A stretch of DNA of 64,000 bases from positions 1-64,000 of the forward strand of contig JAEULV010000102.1 of the NCBI GenBank assembly GCA_016793065.1, written 5' to 3'. The position numbers and the translations under genes are program-made. The notes beneath the pieces are model-generated. The model did not search any database. It saw only the letters and a program-made list of their open reading frames with translations, and had not been told where the DNA came from. The DNA comes from Hyphomicrobiaceae bacterium. Its GTDB lineage: Bacteria > Pseudomonadota > Alphaproteobacteria > Rhizobiales > Ancalomicrobiaceae. Shown piece after piece: positions 45,705-54,194 of this stretch; position 1 is the stretch's first letter, and each line of letters begins with the position of its first letter.

Positions 45705-47003
45705 ATGGTGGCAAGAAGCTCGGCCCTGTCGCGGCCGCTGGTCGTCCTCGTCGTGTCCGGTGCTCTCTGCATGCCGGCACCGCAGATCGCGCTCGCCGGT
45801 TCGCGCGATCTCGGTCTCGGTATCGCCATCGGCGTCGGTGCCGCTATTCTTGGCGGGGTCCTCTCGGGTGGCGGCAAGCAGGGGGGCGGCCAGTCGAAGC
45901 AGACACGCAAGCCCAGCGGCGGCAAGTCCGGCGGCGGCTCTAACGCCTCCGAAGCCGACCAGACATTGGCGCGCTACGATCTGCCGTCCGACCAGACCGC
46001 CATTTTCAAGTCTGTCTCCCTCAAGGCCATCACGACGGCCGCCGGTCTCGAAAAGGCGACGCTCGGCGTTGCCAACATGACCGACCACCAGCGCAACTAC
46101 GACGCGGCGCTTGAGCGCTTCATGGCCTCGTTCGAGACGGCAAAAGCTGCGGCCGCCGCGCGCCGCGGCAAGGAAAGCGATCAGTCCGCAAAGACCGTTG
46201 TCGTTGTCGAGGACAAGGCCGCCGCTGTCACACGAAACGGCATCGACCGCCTGGTTGCCGCCGCCTACACCGGTTCCGGCTTGGCCAAGTTCGAGCGCTT
46301 TACCGATGAGAACTGGACAGCGTCCCGACTGAAGGTCCACATTCTCGATCGGGCCCAGCGCGACGTCGGCGGGATGGTGACCGGCCCGTCCGCCGGCAGC
46401 GTCCGTTTCGAGGACGTGCAGGAAGCGATCAATCGCGCGGCGGAATATGTCTACGAAAACGTCTTTGAAGTTTCGGAGATTCTCGGCCTCAATCGCTCGG
46501 TTGAACGGTTCAATCAGTACATTCATGAAAACAACCTGGCGGAAACCCAGTCTGCCGGCCATAACATCAAATGGTCGGTGACGGAGTGGGCGGGCGCGCT
46601 GATCAGCACCCGGCCATCGGACCCGGCCGACAAGCAGGCCTCGGAAACCTTCGCCAAGCTGCAGCGCTCGCTGAGCAGCGGACCTGCCGGCGAGGCACGG
46701 CCGTCATCCGGTCAGGCGGCGCCGCGCGGGCTCGCCCTGCGCTACAGGGCGCTTCGCGTCGCCGTCGACTGCTTCACCCTGAAGTCGCGCGAGTTGGTAC
46801 CTGAAGCGGGGGCGCCGACGGTGCGCAAGGTTGAACTGGAAAACTTCCTGGTCAATGCCAGGCGCAAGGCCTGTTTCGAAATGATCGTCAACGCCGTCAA
46901 TGATCCCGGCTTTCGCGTGCCATTGCCGCAGCGCACCGAATGGCAGATCGACGGAACCTATGTTGCGGCGGGATATGCCGATTCCTCCGGCTTTTCCAAC
47001 TGA
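45705..47003 (+). CDS. Secreted protein of unknown function between caspase genes B and C
   Basis: 432 residues with a signal peptide (MVARSSALSRPLVVLVVSGA to about IALAGS), a hydrophobic glycine-rich segment (LGLGIAIGVGAAILGGVLSG) that could insert in a membrane, and a Gly/Lys/Ser-rich linker. A mostly helical body follows with SLKAITTAAGLEKATLGVAN, VTRNGIDRLVAAAYTGSGLA and three Cys. No recognised domain. GGAGG lies close upstream of the ATG. It follows caspase B by 140 bases and caspase C starts 5 bases after its stop, so one operon is likely. Confidence 0.75.
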   Translation: MVARSSALSRPLVVLVVSGALCMPAPQIALAGSRDLGLGIAIGVGAAILGGVLSGGGKQGGGQSKQTRKPSGGKSGGGSNASEADQTLARYDLPSDQTAIFKSVSLKAITTAAGLEKATLGVANMTDHQRNYDAALERFMASFETAKAAAAARRGKESDQSAKTVVVVEDKAAAVTRNGIDRLVAAAYTGSGLAKFERFTDENWTASRLKVHILDRAQRDVGGMVTGPSAGSVRFEDVQEAINRAAEYVYENVFEVSEILGLNRSVERFNQYIHENNLAETQSAGHNIKWSVTEWAGALISTRPSDPADKQASETFAKLQRSLSSGPAGEARPSSGQAAPRGLALRYRALRVAVDCFTLKSRELVPEAGAPTVRKVELENFLVNARRKACFEMIVNAVNDPGFRVPLPQRTEWQIDGTYVAAGYADSSGFSN

Positions 47004-47008
47004 CACGC

Positions 47009-48793
47009 ATGTCGATAAAGCCCCTTGCATCGGTCCCCGGTTTGCTCCGCCGCGCTTGTTCGCATGGCACGCTGACGATGATGACGCCACGCAGTGTGGC
47101 GTCACTTGCCTGCACCGTCACCGCTCTATGGCTCTGCTTCGCGCTGTCCCAGTCGGAACCGGCCTTCGGGCAGGCCAATCCATCATCGCAGCCGGTGGCG
47201 GCCGCAACTGCTGACGCAGACGTGGATGACTGCCGTTCGCTGCGGCCGCAACGCGCCGTGGTCGGCTGCACCCGGCTGCTGGCCCTGACCGGCCCCAACA
47301 GCGTGATCGGCGCAATGCGCGTCAACGTGCTGGCAAACCGTGCCGAATCCCTGCTGCAGCTCGGTCGCGCCGCCGAGGCCCTCGCTGACGTCGACGTCGC
47401 CCTTTCGACCGACTTGCGTAATCCGCGCCTGCAGATCGCCCGCGCCCGCGCGCTGGCGGCGCTTGATCGCGATGATGACGCCATCGTCACTTATACGCTT
47501 TTGCTGCGTGTCGATCGACGTCAGACAGCCGGAATGATCGAACGCGGTCGTTTGCACCAGCGGGCGGGCCGACTGAACGAGGCCCGCGCGGACTACGAGG
47601 AGGCGATCCGACGTCGCATCGATCGCCCGGAAGGTTATGTTGCGCTTGCCGAGATGCTGGTGGCGCAGGCGCGATCCGCCACGGATCGCCGGCAGGCCGA
47701 GGCATGGCTCAAGGAGGCCGGCACCCTGCTGCAGCAGGCTGCTGAATTCGGCTTCGATCAGCCTGAGGTTTTTCTGGCGAGGGCCGGCTGGCGCGAGGTT
47801 GCCGGCGCCGACCAGTTGGCACTCGAGGAATACGAACGCGCCATCCGTGCCGACCGGAATGCGGGCGAGGCCTATCTCGGTCGCGCCAGGCTCCGCCAGC
47901 GTCTGGGCCAGCTGGAGGCGGCCCGGGCCGACGCTGCCGAAGCCGTCCTGTCATTCGGCGATCGTCAGGACGTCATGACCCTCGCCCGCGAACTGGGCGT
48001 CGATCCGGGGAGCGTTCGGCGTCCGGTGGAATTGCAGCCGGTCCCGCCGACGGACACCGGCCTGCCGGTCATCGGCGAAGGCGTGCGCATGGCCTTGGTT
48101 ATCGGCAATGGCAACTATGCCGCCATTGATGACCTGCCAAACGCCATCAACGACGGTCGGGCCGTCGCGGCGAAGTTGCGGGCCCTCGGTTTCGTCGTGG
48201 AACTGGTGGAGAATGCCGGCAAGGAACAGTTGACCAAGGCTCGGGAGGCGTTCGTTCAGGCGGCGCGCAAGACGGGGGCCGCCGCGGCGCTGATCTACTA
48301 TGCGGGGCACGGTGCCCTGCATGAAGGCAACAGCTTTATCGTTCCGGTCGATGCCCGGATCGAGCCCGGCATCGACCTGTCGGGGCAGCTGGTCGATACG
48401 GTGGAACTGGTCCGGTCGGTCGAAGCGGCGATTCCCGTGGTGTTGTTCTTCTTCGATGGTTGTCGCAGTCTGCCGACGCTTCCGGACAAGGCCATGGCGG
48501 CTGGCGCCGGAACCGCGGTGGCTGCCAACAGTGCCCCCAGTCGCGCGCTGCGAAAGACCGCCAAGGCCAATACGCTCAAGGTCTATGCCACCGAGCTTGG
48601 TCACACCGCCTCCGACGGCTCCGGTAAACATAGCCCCTTCACCGAGTCTTTCCTGGGCCATGTCGGCGCGCCGCGGGAGGAAATCGAAACCTTGGTCAAG
48701 CGCATCCGCATCGACGTCATGAAGCAGACGGCGGAGAAGCAGCGCCCCGAACTGGTGTCCGGCATATCGGGACGATTCTTCTTTACTCGCTGA
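47009..48793 (+). CDS. Secreted caspase-fold protease with TPR-like N-terminal repeats (caspase C)
   Basis: About 594 residues from the ATG at 47009. The hydrophobic signal core is SVASLACTVTALWLCFALSQ, ending near AFGQA; an ATG pair at 47078/47081 would give a more standard signal peptide, so the start is uncertain. Residues 75-325 are TPR-like repeats (ALADVDVALSTDLRNPRLQI, GRLNEARADYEEAIRRR, QLALEEYERAIRADRNAGEA). The C-terminal C14 domain has MALVIGNGNYAAIDDLPNAI, IYYAGHGALHEGNSF with His434 and VLFFFDGCRSLP with Cys485, the order seen in many bacterial caspase-family proteins. Last gene of the plus-strand operon. Confidence 0.85.
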   Translation: MSIKPLASVPGLLRRACSHGTLTMMTPRSVASLACTVTALWLCFALSQSEPAFGQANPSSQPVAAATADADVDDCRSLRPQRAVVGCTRLLALTGPNSVIGAMRVNVLANRAESLLQLGRAAEALADVDVALSTDLRNPRLQIARARALAALDRDDDAIVTYTLLLRVDRRQTAGMIERGRLHQRAGRLNEARADYEEAIRRRIDRPEGYVALAEMLVAQARSATDRRQAEAWLKEAGTLLQQAAEFGFDQPEVFLARAGWREVAGADQLALEEYERAIRADRNAGEAYLGRARLRQRLGQLEAARADAAEAVLSFGDRQDVMTLARELGVDPGSVRRPVELQPVPPTDTGLPVIGEGVRMALVIGNGNYAAIDDLPNAINDGRAVAAKLRALGFVVELVENAGKEQLTKAREAFVQAARKTGAAAALIYYAGHGALHEGNSFIVPVDARIEPGIDLSGQLVDTVELVRSVEAAIPVVLFFFDGCRSLPTLPDKAMAAGAGTAVAANSAPSRALRKTAKANTLKVYATELGHTASDGSGKHSPFTESFLGHVGAPREEIETLVKRIRIDVMKQTAEKQRPELVSGISGRFFFTR

Positions 48794-49002
48794 GCACCCG
48801 CCCCCGCGACCGGCGGTGGACAACGTCCTGGACCAGCGGGTGGCGCCGCCGTGGCGTCTGGTCGCGGCTGGGCAGTTCGGACCTGATGATACCTCCGGCT
48901 GTCGGAAAGGCCGAAACGTCGCGATAATGGGCCGAACCGGTCAGCACCCCGTCCGTATCATCTCGCCCCGGTCGATTTCGGCTATGCAATTCCGGAGGCA
49001 GA

Positions 49003-49112
49003 AGGTGCCGACGCGCCGATCCGCCAGGGGCACGCGAGCTTCTCACCTGCATCGGAGGCACGAGAAATTCGCGTCAGGAGTACCATCGGTCATTTTCAAG
49101 GCCCGTTGGCAA
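49003..49112 (-). repeat. Dispersed two-hairpin palindromic repeat, copy E (inverted)
   Basis: Reverse orientation relative to the other four copies. ACGCGAGCTTCTCAC (49032-49046) faces CGAGAAATTCGCGT (49061-49074), and TACCATCGG (49081-49089) faces CCGTTGG (49103-49109). The GGTGCCGACGCGCC tail is at the left end, as expected for the inverted copy. Confidence 0.8.
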
Positions 49113-49279
49113 AACGGCTGATTTGCCTTCGAGCGATGCCGGTTCGCCGAATCTGTGCGCGGAATCGCCCTTGTCCTGCAATGCGCCGGATATCGGGTTC
49201 CTTTTCTGCTTGACCGGCCCTGTTCGGGTTTACAGGCAAACAGATGGAAGGGGCCATTGGAGAAAGGCAGGCGATGCCG

Positions 49280-49295
49280 TTAACGCTGTTTTAAC
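49280..49295 (+). promoter_or_regulatory. Perfect CtrA-type binding site
   Basis: TTAA-CGCTGTT-TTAAC matches the alphaproteobacterial cell-cycle regulator consensus TTAA-N7-TTAAC exactly. It lies about 220 bases upstream of glmM and in the same direction. It may control glmM or an unseen transcript. Confidence 0.5.
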
Positions 49296-49517
49296 GAAAA
49301 CTCGACTCTTTCGCCGATTTTGTTACACTGCCCTCAGGTTAGGCAGACGGAGGCGGATTGGGCGTGTTCGGCGGCGCTGCCGGATCAACCTTGCGACACG
49401 CCGGTTTGGTTACAGACTGATACCAAATTTGACTTAATTCCGATCTGATGGTGCAGTAAAGGTCGCTATCGATAAACCAGTGGCCGAACTGTTCCTGGAA
49501 CGCATTGGGATAATAAA

Positions 49518-50855
49518 ATGACTCGCAAGTATTTCGGCACCGACGGAATTCGTGGCGTAGCCAACAAGGACATTTCCCCGATGCTGGCGCTCAAGGTTGC
49601 GCAAGCTGTCGGATTGTCCTTCCGCCACGGCGAACACCGTCACAGGGTCGTCATTGGCAAGGATACCCGGCTTTCCGGCTACATGATCGAAACCGCCATG
49701 GTGGCCGGCTTCACCTCGGTCGGCGTCGATGTCTTCATGCTCGGGCCGATTCCGACGCCGGCGGTCGCCATGCTGACCCGCTCGCTGCGCTGCGATATCG
49801 GCGTGATGATCTCCGCCTCGCACAATGCCTATGCCGATAACGGCATCAAGATTTTCGGACCCGACGGCTACAAGCTCTCCGACGAGATCGAAGCCGAAAT
49901 CGAACGCCTGATCGACGTCGACCTCACCCATTCGCTGTCGCAATCCGCCGAACTCGGCCGCGCCAAGCGTATCGAGGGCGTGCACGACCGCTATATCGAG
50001 GCCTGCAAGCGCACCATGCCGCGCAACATGTCGCTGGACGGCCTGCGCGTCGTCATCGACTGCGCCAACGGCGCCGGCTACCGGGTGGCCCCCGATGCCC
50101 TGTGGGAACTCGGCGCCGAGGTGTTCAAGATCGGCGTCGACCCCAACGGCACCAACATCAACCGCGATTGCGGCTCCACCTCCACCGAGGCACTGGCCTC
50201 GAAGGTGCTCGAGATGCGCGCCGATATCGGCATCGCGCTTGATGGCGACGCTGACCGGGTGATCATCATCGACGAGAAGGGCCACAAGGTCGACGGCGAC
50301 CAGCTGATGGCCGTTGTCGCCGAGAGCTGGAAGGACGACGGCCGTCTGTCCCGTCCGGGCATCGTCGCCACCGTCATGTCCAATCTCGGCCTCGAGCGGT
50401 TCCTCTCCGGTCACGGCATGACGCTCGCCCGCACCAAGGTCGGCGATCGCTACGTCGTCGAGCACATGCGCGAACACGGCTACAATCTCGGCGGCGAACA
50501 GTCCGGCCACATCGTCATGTCGGACTTCTCCACCACCGGCGACGGCCTGATGGCGGCGCTGCAGGTGCTGGCCGTGGTCAAGAAGCTGCAGCGGCCGGTG
50601 TCGGAGGTCTGCCGCCGCTTCGATCCGGTGCCGCAGATCCTCAAGAACATCCGCTCGCCCAAGACGACGCTGGAACGCGACGAGGTCAAGACCGTGATCG
50701 CCGACGGCCAGCGCCGTCTCGGCAACCGCGGCCGCCTCGTCATCCGTCCGTCCGGCACCGAGCCGCTGATCCGCGTCATGGGCGAGGGCGACGACGCCAC
50801 GTTGGTCAATTCGGTTGTCAGCGAGATCATCAACGTCATGGGCAAGGCGGCCTGA
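49518..50855 (+). CDS. glmM: Phosphoglucosamine mutase (GlmM)
   Basis: GlmM converts glucosamine-6-phosphate to glucosamine-1-phosphate for UDP-GlcNAc, peptidoglycan and LPS synthesis. 445 residues: [20 protein letters not shown], phosphoserine loop [15 protein letters not shown] (Ser101), metal loop [14 protein letters not shown], sugar loop [12 protein letters not shown] and the phosphate-binding end [17 protein letters not shown]. The usual SHNP reads SHNA, a minor variant. In many alphaproteobacteria glmM follows tilS-ftsH on the same strand; here it faces them. Confidence 0.97.
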   Translation: MTRKYFGTDGIRGVANKDISPMLALKVAQAVGLSFRHGEHRHRVVIGKDTRLSGYMIETAMVAGFTSVGVDVFMLGPIPTPAVAMLTRSLRCDIGVMISASHNAYADNGIKIFGPDGYKLSDEIEAEIERLIDVDLTHSLSQSAELGRAKRIEGVHDRYIEACKRTMPRNMSLDGLRVVIDCANGAGYRVAPDALWELGAEVFKIGVDPNGTNINRDCGSTSTEALASKVLEMRADIGIALDGDADRVIIIDEKGHKVDGDQLMAVVAESWKDDGRLSRPGIVATVMSNLGLERFLSGHGMTLARTKVGDRYVVEHMREHGYNLGGEQSGHIVMSDFSTTGDGLMAALQVLAVVKKLQRPVSEVCRRFDPVPQILKNIRSPKTTLERDEVKTVIADGQRRLGNRGRLVIRPSGTEPLIRVMGEGDDATLVNSVVSEIINVMGKAA

Positions 50856-50891
50856 TCAGGCCTGGCCGCCGATGCATCGCTTTCTGACGAG

Positions 50892-50919
50892 ACGGCCGCC
50901 TTGCTTGGGCGGCCGTTTT
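50892..50919. terminator. glmM terminator
   Basis: ACGGCCGCC (50892-50900) pairs perfectly with GGCGGCCGT (50908-50916), followed by TTTG on the plus strand. It lies between glmM and the convergent EamA gene and may help end both transcripts. Confidence 0.75.
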
Positions 50920-50920
50920 G

Positions 50921-51832
50921 CTATCGGATCCGCGTCCGCTCCGACAGCCAGATGCCGCCGAGCACCAAGGCCAGCCCGGCGCCGTGGTACCAGGCAAAGC
51001 GCTCGCCGAGGATGCCGACCGCCAGCAGCGCCGCGAATCCCGGCACCAGGTTGACGAACACCCCGGCCCGGCTCGGCCCGATCAGCTCGACCCCGCGCAT
51101 GAACCAGATCTGTGCCAGCAGCGACGGGAACAGCGAGATATAGAGAATGATCAGCCAGCCATTGGTCGTCGGCCACCGGCCATGGCCGCTGGCGATCTCG
51201 AAGGCGAACATCGGCAGCGACGACACCAGCGCCGCCAGCGCCAGCGCCGTGAAGAAGGTGAGCCCGGACACGCTCGGCCGCTGCCGCAACCCGACCGTAT
51301 AGGCGCCGTAGAAGGCGCAGGCGACCAGCATCAGCGCGTCGCCGAAATTGACCGACAGGCCGGCGAGCCGCGCAAGGTCGCCCTGGCCGGCGATCAGCGC
51401 CACGCCGATGGCCGTCAGCCCGATGCCGAAAAGCTGCACCGCCCGGATCGGCACCCGCAGCGCCAGGAACGAGGCGACCAGCACGAAGACCGGGATCGAG
51501 CCCTGGATGATGCCGATATTCAGCGCCGTGGTGTGATAGGCGGCGATGTAGAACAGCACGTTGAACCCGGTGAACCCGAACGTGCCCATGACCGCGACAT
51601 AGACCGGCCGCGCCTTGATCAGCCCGATCACCTCGGAAAACGCCTCGCGCCGGATCGCCAGCAGCAGCGCGCACACGATCAGCCAGCGCAGGGTGACGAT
51701 CGCCATCGGCGAAACCTCGCCCACCGCCAGCCGTCCGGCAATGGTGTTGCCGCCCCAGAACAGCATCACCAGCGTCAGCAGGGCATAGGCGTTGCCGGTC
51801 AGGGCCTGGGCGAGACGAGAGTTTCGAAGCAT
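50921..51832 (-). CDS. EamA/DMT-family transporter
   Basis: 303 residues with ten predicted membrane segments in two EamA repeats (first: FWGGNTIAGRLAVGEVSPMAIVTLRW; second: GFALTV-like block FGDALMLVACAFYGAYTVGL and GPSRAGVFVNLVPGFAALLAVGIL). The drug/metabolite transporter superfamily exports amino acids or metabolites; the substrate cannot be told. It lies between glmM and tilS, where ftsH would be expected in many relatives. Confidence 0.9.
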   Translation of the reverse strand: MLRNSRLAQALTGNAYALLTLVMLFWGGNTIAGRLAVGEVSPMAIVTLRWLIVCALLLAIRREAFSEVIGLIKARPVYVAVMGTFGFTGFNVLFYIAAYHTTALNIGIIQGSIPVFVLVASFLALRVPIRAVQLFGIGLTAIGVALIAGQGDLARLAGLSVNFGDALMLVACAFYGAYTVGLRQRPSVSGLTFFTALALAALVSSLPMFAFEIASGHGRWPTTNGWLIILYISLFPSLLAQIWFMRGVELIGPSRAGVFVNLVPGFAALLAVGILGERFAWYHGAGLALVLGGIWLSERTRIR

Positions 51833-51913
51833 TCCGCCGCATTACGCGGCTTGCCGTCCGTCGGCAAGCATCTCGGGGCGCAATGCAGCTGCGTTCCGCG
51901 CGATGGCGGTCGC

Positions 51914-52936
51914 TCAATCGTCCGTCGGCGTCCGTCGCGGCGGTTGCCGTGCCACCCGCACATAGCGCGGCCCGGCCGAAACCACCGCGCCGCCGAGCGT
52001 CCGCCGCGCCGGCGGGGTCGCCAGCGCCGCGTCGAGGCGCTGCAACTCCTTGTCGGTGGCGTCGGTGGCCTCGCCGTCGCCCACCCGCCCGATCGCGTGC
52101 TTCAACCAGCGCAGCCGGATTTCCGTCGGCTGACTGGCAAACACCTCGCGCTCGAACCGCAGCCCGCCGGGATGATCGGGATCGGCTCCCACATGCGCCG
52201 TCATCAGCCGGTCGACGCTTTCGCCGACGGCGACGTCGAGTCGCCCCATCCGTCCGGCGAAATCCGCCAGTCGGGCGGCATCGAGCCCCAATTCGCCGAG
52301 CAGCGGCAACAGCCGCCGCCAGCGGATCCGGGTGAAGCGGTCATCGCCATTGCTCGGGTCCTCGATCCAGTCGAGCGAGCGGGCCGCAAGCGAGGCCCGC
52401 AGCCGCGCGCCGCCGATATCGAGCAACGGCCGAAGCAGCGCGATCCCGTCGATCTCGCTCCGCGCCGCCATGCCGGCAAGCCCGCGCGGTCCCGAGCCGC
52501 GCGCCAGCCGCATCAGGATGGTCTCGGCCTGATCGTCGCGGCTGTGGGCGAGCGCGATCGCATCGGCGCCGATCCGCCGCGCCGCCGTCGCCAAAAGCCG
52601 CCGCCGCGCCGCGCGCGCGGCTGATTGCAGTCCGGTTCGCGGCTTGTCGCCGCCCCATTCGAGGATCTCGGCCGGCAGCCCGAGGCCGCGGGCGCGCTCG
52701 GCGACGAGACGGCATTCATCCGCCGCCTCGGCGCGCAGCCGATGGTCGACGCTGAGCACGGAGAGGCGCGGCGGGTCCGGTTGGCGGTCGCGCCATTCGG
52801 CGGCGAGAACCAGCAGCGCCATCGAGTCGCCGCCGCCGGAGACGGCCAGCGCCACATGGGAAAATTCGGTGAAGGGAGCAAGAACCGCGTCGGCCTCTTC
52901 GACAGTCAGGGGACCGGAGGGCTGCGACCGGCTCAT
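51914..52936 (-). CDS. tilS: tRNA(Ile)-lysidine synthetase
   Basis: TilS converts C34 of tRNA-Ile(CAU) to lysidine so that it reads AUA. 340 residues: N-type ATP pyrophosphatase P-loop VSGGGDSMALL (residues 32-42), SVLSVDHRLRAEAADE, LAHSRDDQAETILMRLARGSGPRGLAGM and LDWIEDPSNGDDRFTRIRWR, all family-typical. The ATG at 52934-52936 follows the cpoB stop by one base. An essential gene in most bacteria. Confidence 0.95.
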   Translation of the reverse strand: MSRSQPSGPLTVEEADAVLAPFTEFSHVALAVSGGGDSMALLVLAAEWRDRQPDPPRLSVLSVDHRLRAEAADECRLVAERARGLGLPAEILEWGGDKPRTGLQSAARAARRRLLATAARRIGADAIALAHSRDDQAETILMRLARGSGPRGLAGMAARSEIDGIALLRPLLDIGGARLRASLAARSLDWIEDPSNGDDRFTRIRWRRLLPLLGELGLDAARLADFAGRMGRLDVAVGESVDRLMTAHVGADPDHPGGLRFEREVFASQPTEIRLRWLKHAIGRVGDGEATDATDKELQRLDAALATPPARRTLGGAVVSAGPRYVRVARQPPRRTPTDD

Positions 52937-52937
52937 C

Positions 52938-53954
52938 TCAGGCGCATTTCGCCTTGGCGCGCTCTTGCGTCGCGCGATCGCGCAGGGCCTTGGAGGCGCG
53001 CGGATACTTGACCAGCAGTTCGGCATAGGTCGAGCAGGCGGCTTGCCGCTCGCCCATGTTGTTCAGCGACTGGCCAAGTTTCAGCAGCGCGTCCGGCGCC
53101 TTGGCGTCGTCGGGATAGGCGGTGTAGCTCTTCAGGAACGCATCGGCCGCCTCCCGGTGCATCTGCCGCGCCGAATAGGTCTCGCCGAGCCAGTAGGTCG
53201 CCGCGCCGACGCGACGGTCGGTCGGGTGATTGGCGATGAACTGCCGCAGACTGTCCTCGGCCAGCTCGTATTCGCCGTTCAGCACATAGGTATAGGCGGC
53301 GTCATACTCGTCACGGGCGCTCGGCACGGCCGGAACCGCCGCGATGCGCGCATCGACCCCCGGAGCGGCCGGCGGCGCGCGCACGCCGGGCGGCGTACCG
53401 GCGGTCCGCCCCTGGGCGATCGCTCCGAGATCGAGCGGCGGCGCGCCGGCGATGACCGCGCCGATCTGGTCGCTCGTCGCCGGAATCTGCCCGAGCTGTT
53501 GCGGCCCCGGCGCCGGGCCGGGTCGCGACGCGGTCGTGACCGGCGGCGCCGCGATCGTCGGTGCGGCCGGATCGATCGCCGTCACCACCGGGTCAACCGA
53601 TGGCGGGGCGATCTCCGACTTCTTCTGCGGCGGCGCGGCGGCCGGGCGCTTGGCGGCACCGGCGGCCTCAAGGTCCTGGAACCGCAGTTCGTAATCCTGC
53701 TGCATCTTGCGCAGGGTTTCCTGAAGCTGCCGGTTCTGGAAGGTCAGTTGCTCGATCTGGCCGTTCATCGCCCGGATCTGGCCTTCGAGTTGCTGCAACC
53801 GCAATGCGGTCTGAGCCTGTTGCTGCTGGGCCTGCGAGGCCGAGTTGCCGCCGCCGAACCAGTCCGACTGGGCCCGGGCGGGGCTCGGCGCCATGCCGAG
53901 CGCGCCGCTGAGCACGGCGCAAATCATCAAGAGAGAACGAAGCGATGGGTGCAT
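52938..53954 (-). CDS. cpoB: Cell division coordinator CpoB (YbgF), Tol-Pal system
   Basis: 338 residues: a signal peptide (to about APSPARAQS), a trimerising coiled coil with Gln-rich heptads (ASQAQQQQAQTALRLQQLEG, QLTFQNRQLQETLRKMQQDY), a long Pro/Ala linker (residues 100-195) and C-terminal TPR repeats (DEYDAAYTYVLNGEYELAED, ANHPTDRRVGAATYWLGETY, YPDDAKAPDALLKLGQSLNN). CpoB coordinates peptidoglycan synthesis with outer-membrane constriction through Tol and PBP1B. It is separated from pal by a terminator and starts the cpoB-tilS unit. Confidence 0.93.
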   Translation of the reverse strand: MHPSLRSLLMICAVLSGALGMAPSPARAQSDWFGGGNSASQAQQQQAQTALRLQQLEGQIRAMNGQIEQLTFQNRQLQETLRKMQQDYELRFQDLEAAGAAKRPAAAPPQKKSEIAPPSVDPVVTAIDPAAPTIAAPPVTTASRPGPAPGPQQLGQIPATSDQIGAVIAGAPPLDLGAIAQGRTAGTPPGVRAPPAAPGVDARIAAVPAVPSARDEYDAAYTYVLNGEYELAEDSLRQFIANHPTDRRVGAATYWLGETYSARQMHREAADAFLKSYTAYPDDAKAPDALLKLGQSLNNMGERQAACSTYAELLVKYPRASKALRDRATQERAKAKCA

Positions 53955-54116
53955 CGATCGACCGTGGTGAGAGGAACAAGTGACGCGAGGACTTGGGACA
54001 CGAGACTGGGAACGCCGTCGGACCGTGTAACACGATCACTCCGGTTCGGCCAAAATACGGCGGCAACCCGGCAATCGTCGGCGATCCGGCACGGCGGCGC
54101 CGTCTGACGCGTCACA

Positions 54117-54143
54117 TGAAAACGGCCGCCGGAGGGGCGGCCG
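54117..54143 (-). terminator. pal terminator
   Basis: CGGCCGCC (54123-54130) pairs with GGCGGCCG (54136-54143). On the minus strand TTTTC follows the stem. It lies 52 bases beyond the pal stop codon, so cpoB needs its own promoter. Confidence 0.75.
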
Positions 54144-54194
54144 CGATCATCGGTGTCGCGGGCGACAAGCCGCCGCCCGCGGGTCAGGCGCGAA

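Larger units (their letters stand above)
48794..49517. other. Long intergenic region with repeat copy E and a CtrA site
   Basis: About 720 bases between the caspase operon and glmM. It holds palindromic repeat copy E (49003-49112) and a perfect CtrA consensus at 49280-49295. I see no coding frame that I can support. The glmM promoter should lie in the right half. Confidence 0.45.

Noticed and set aside
49123-49437. Plus-strand frame of 104 codons upstream of glmM
   Set aside because: It has no ribosome-binding site or domain and spans the CtrA site and AT-rich promoter-like DNA. It is most likely non-coding.
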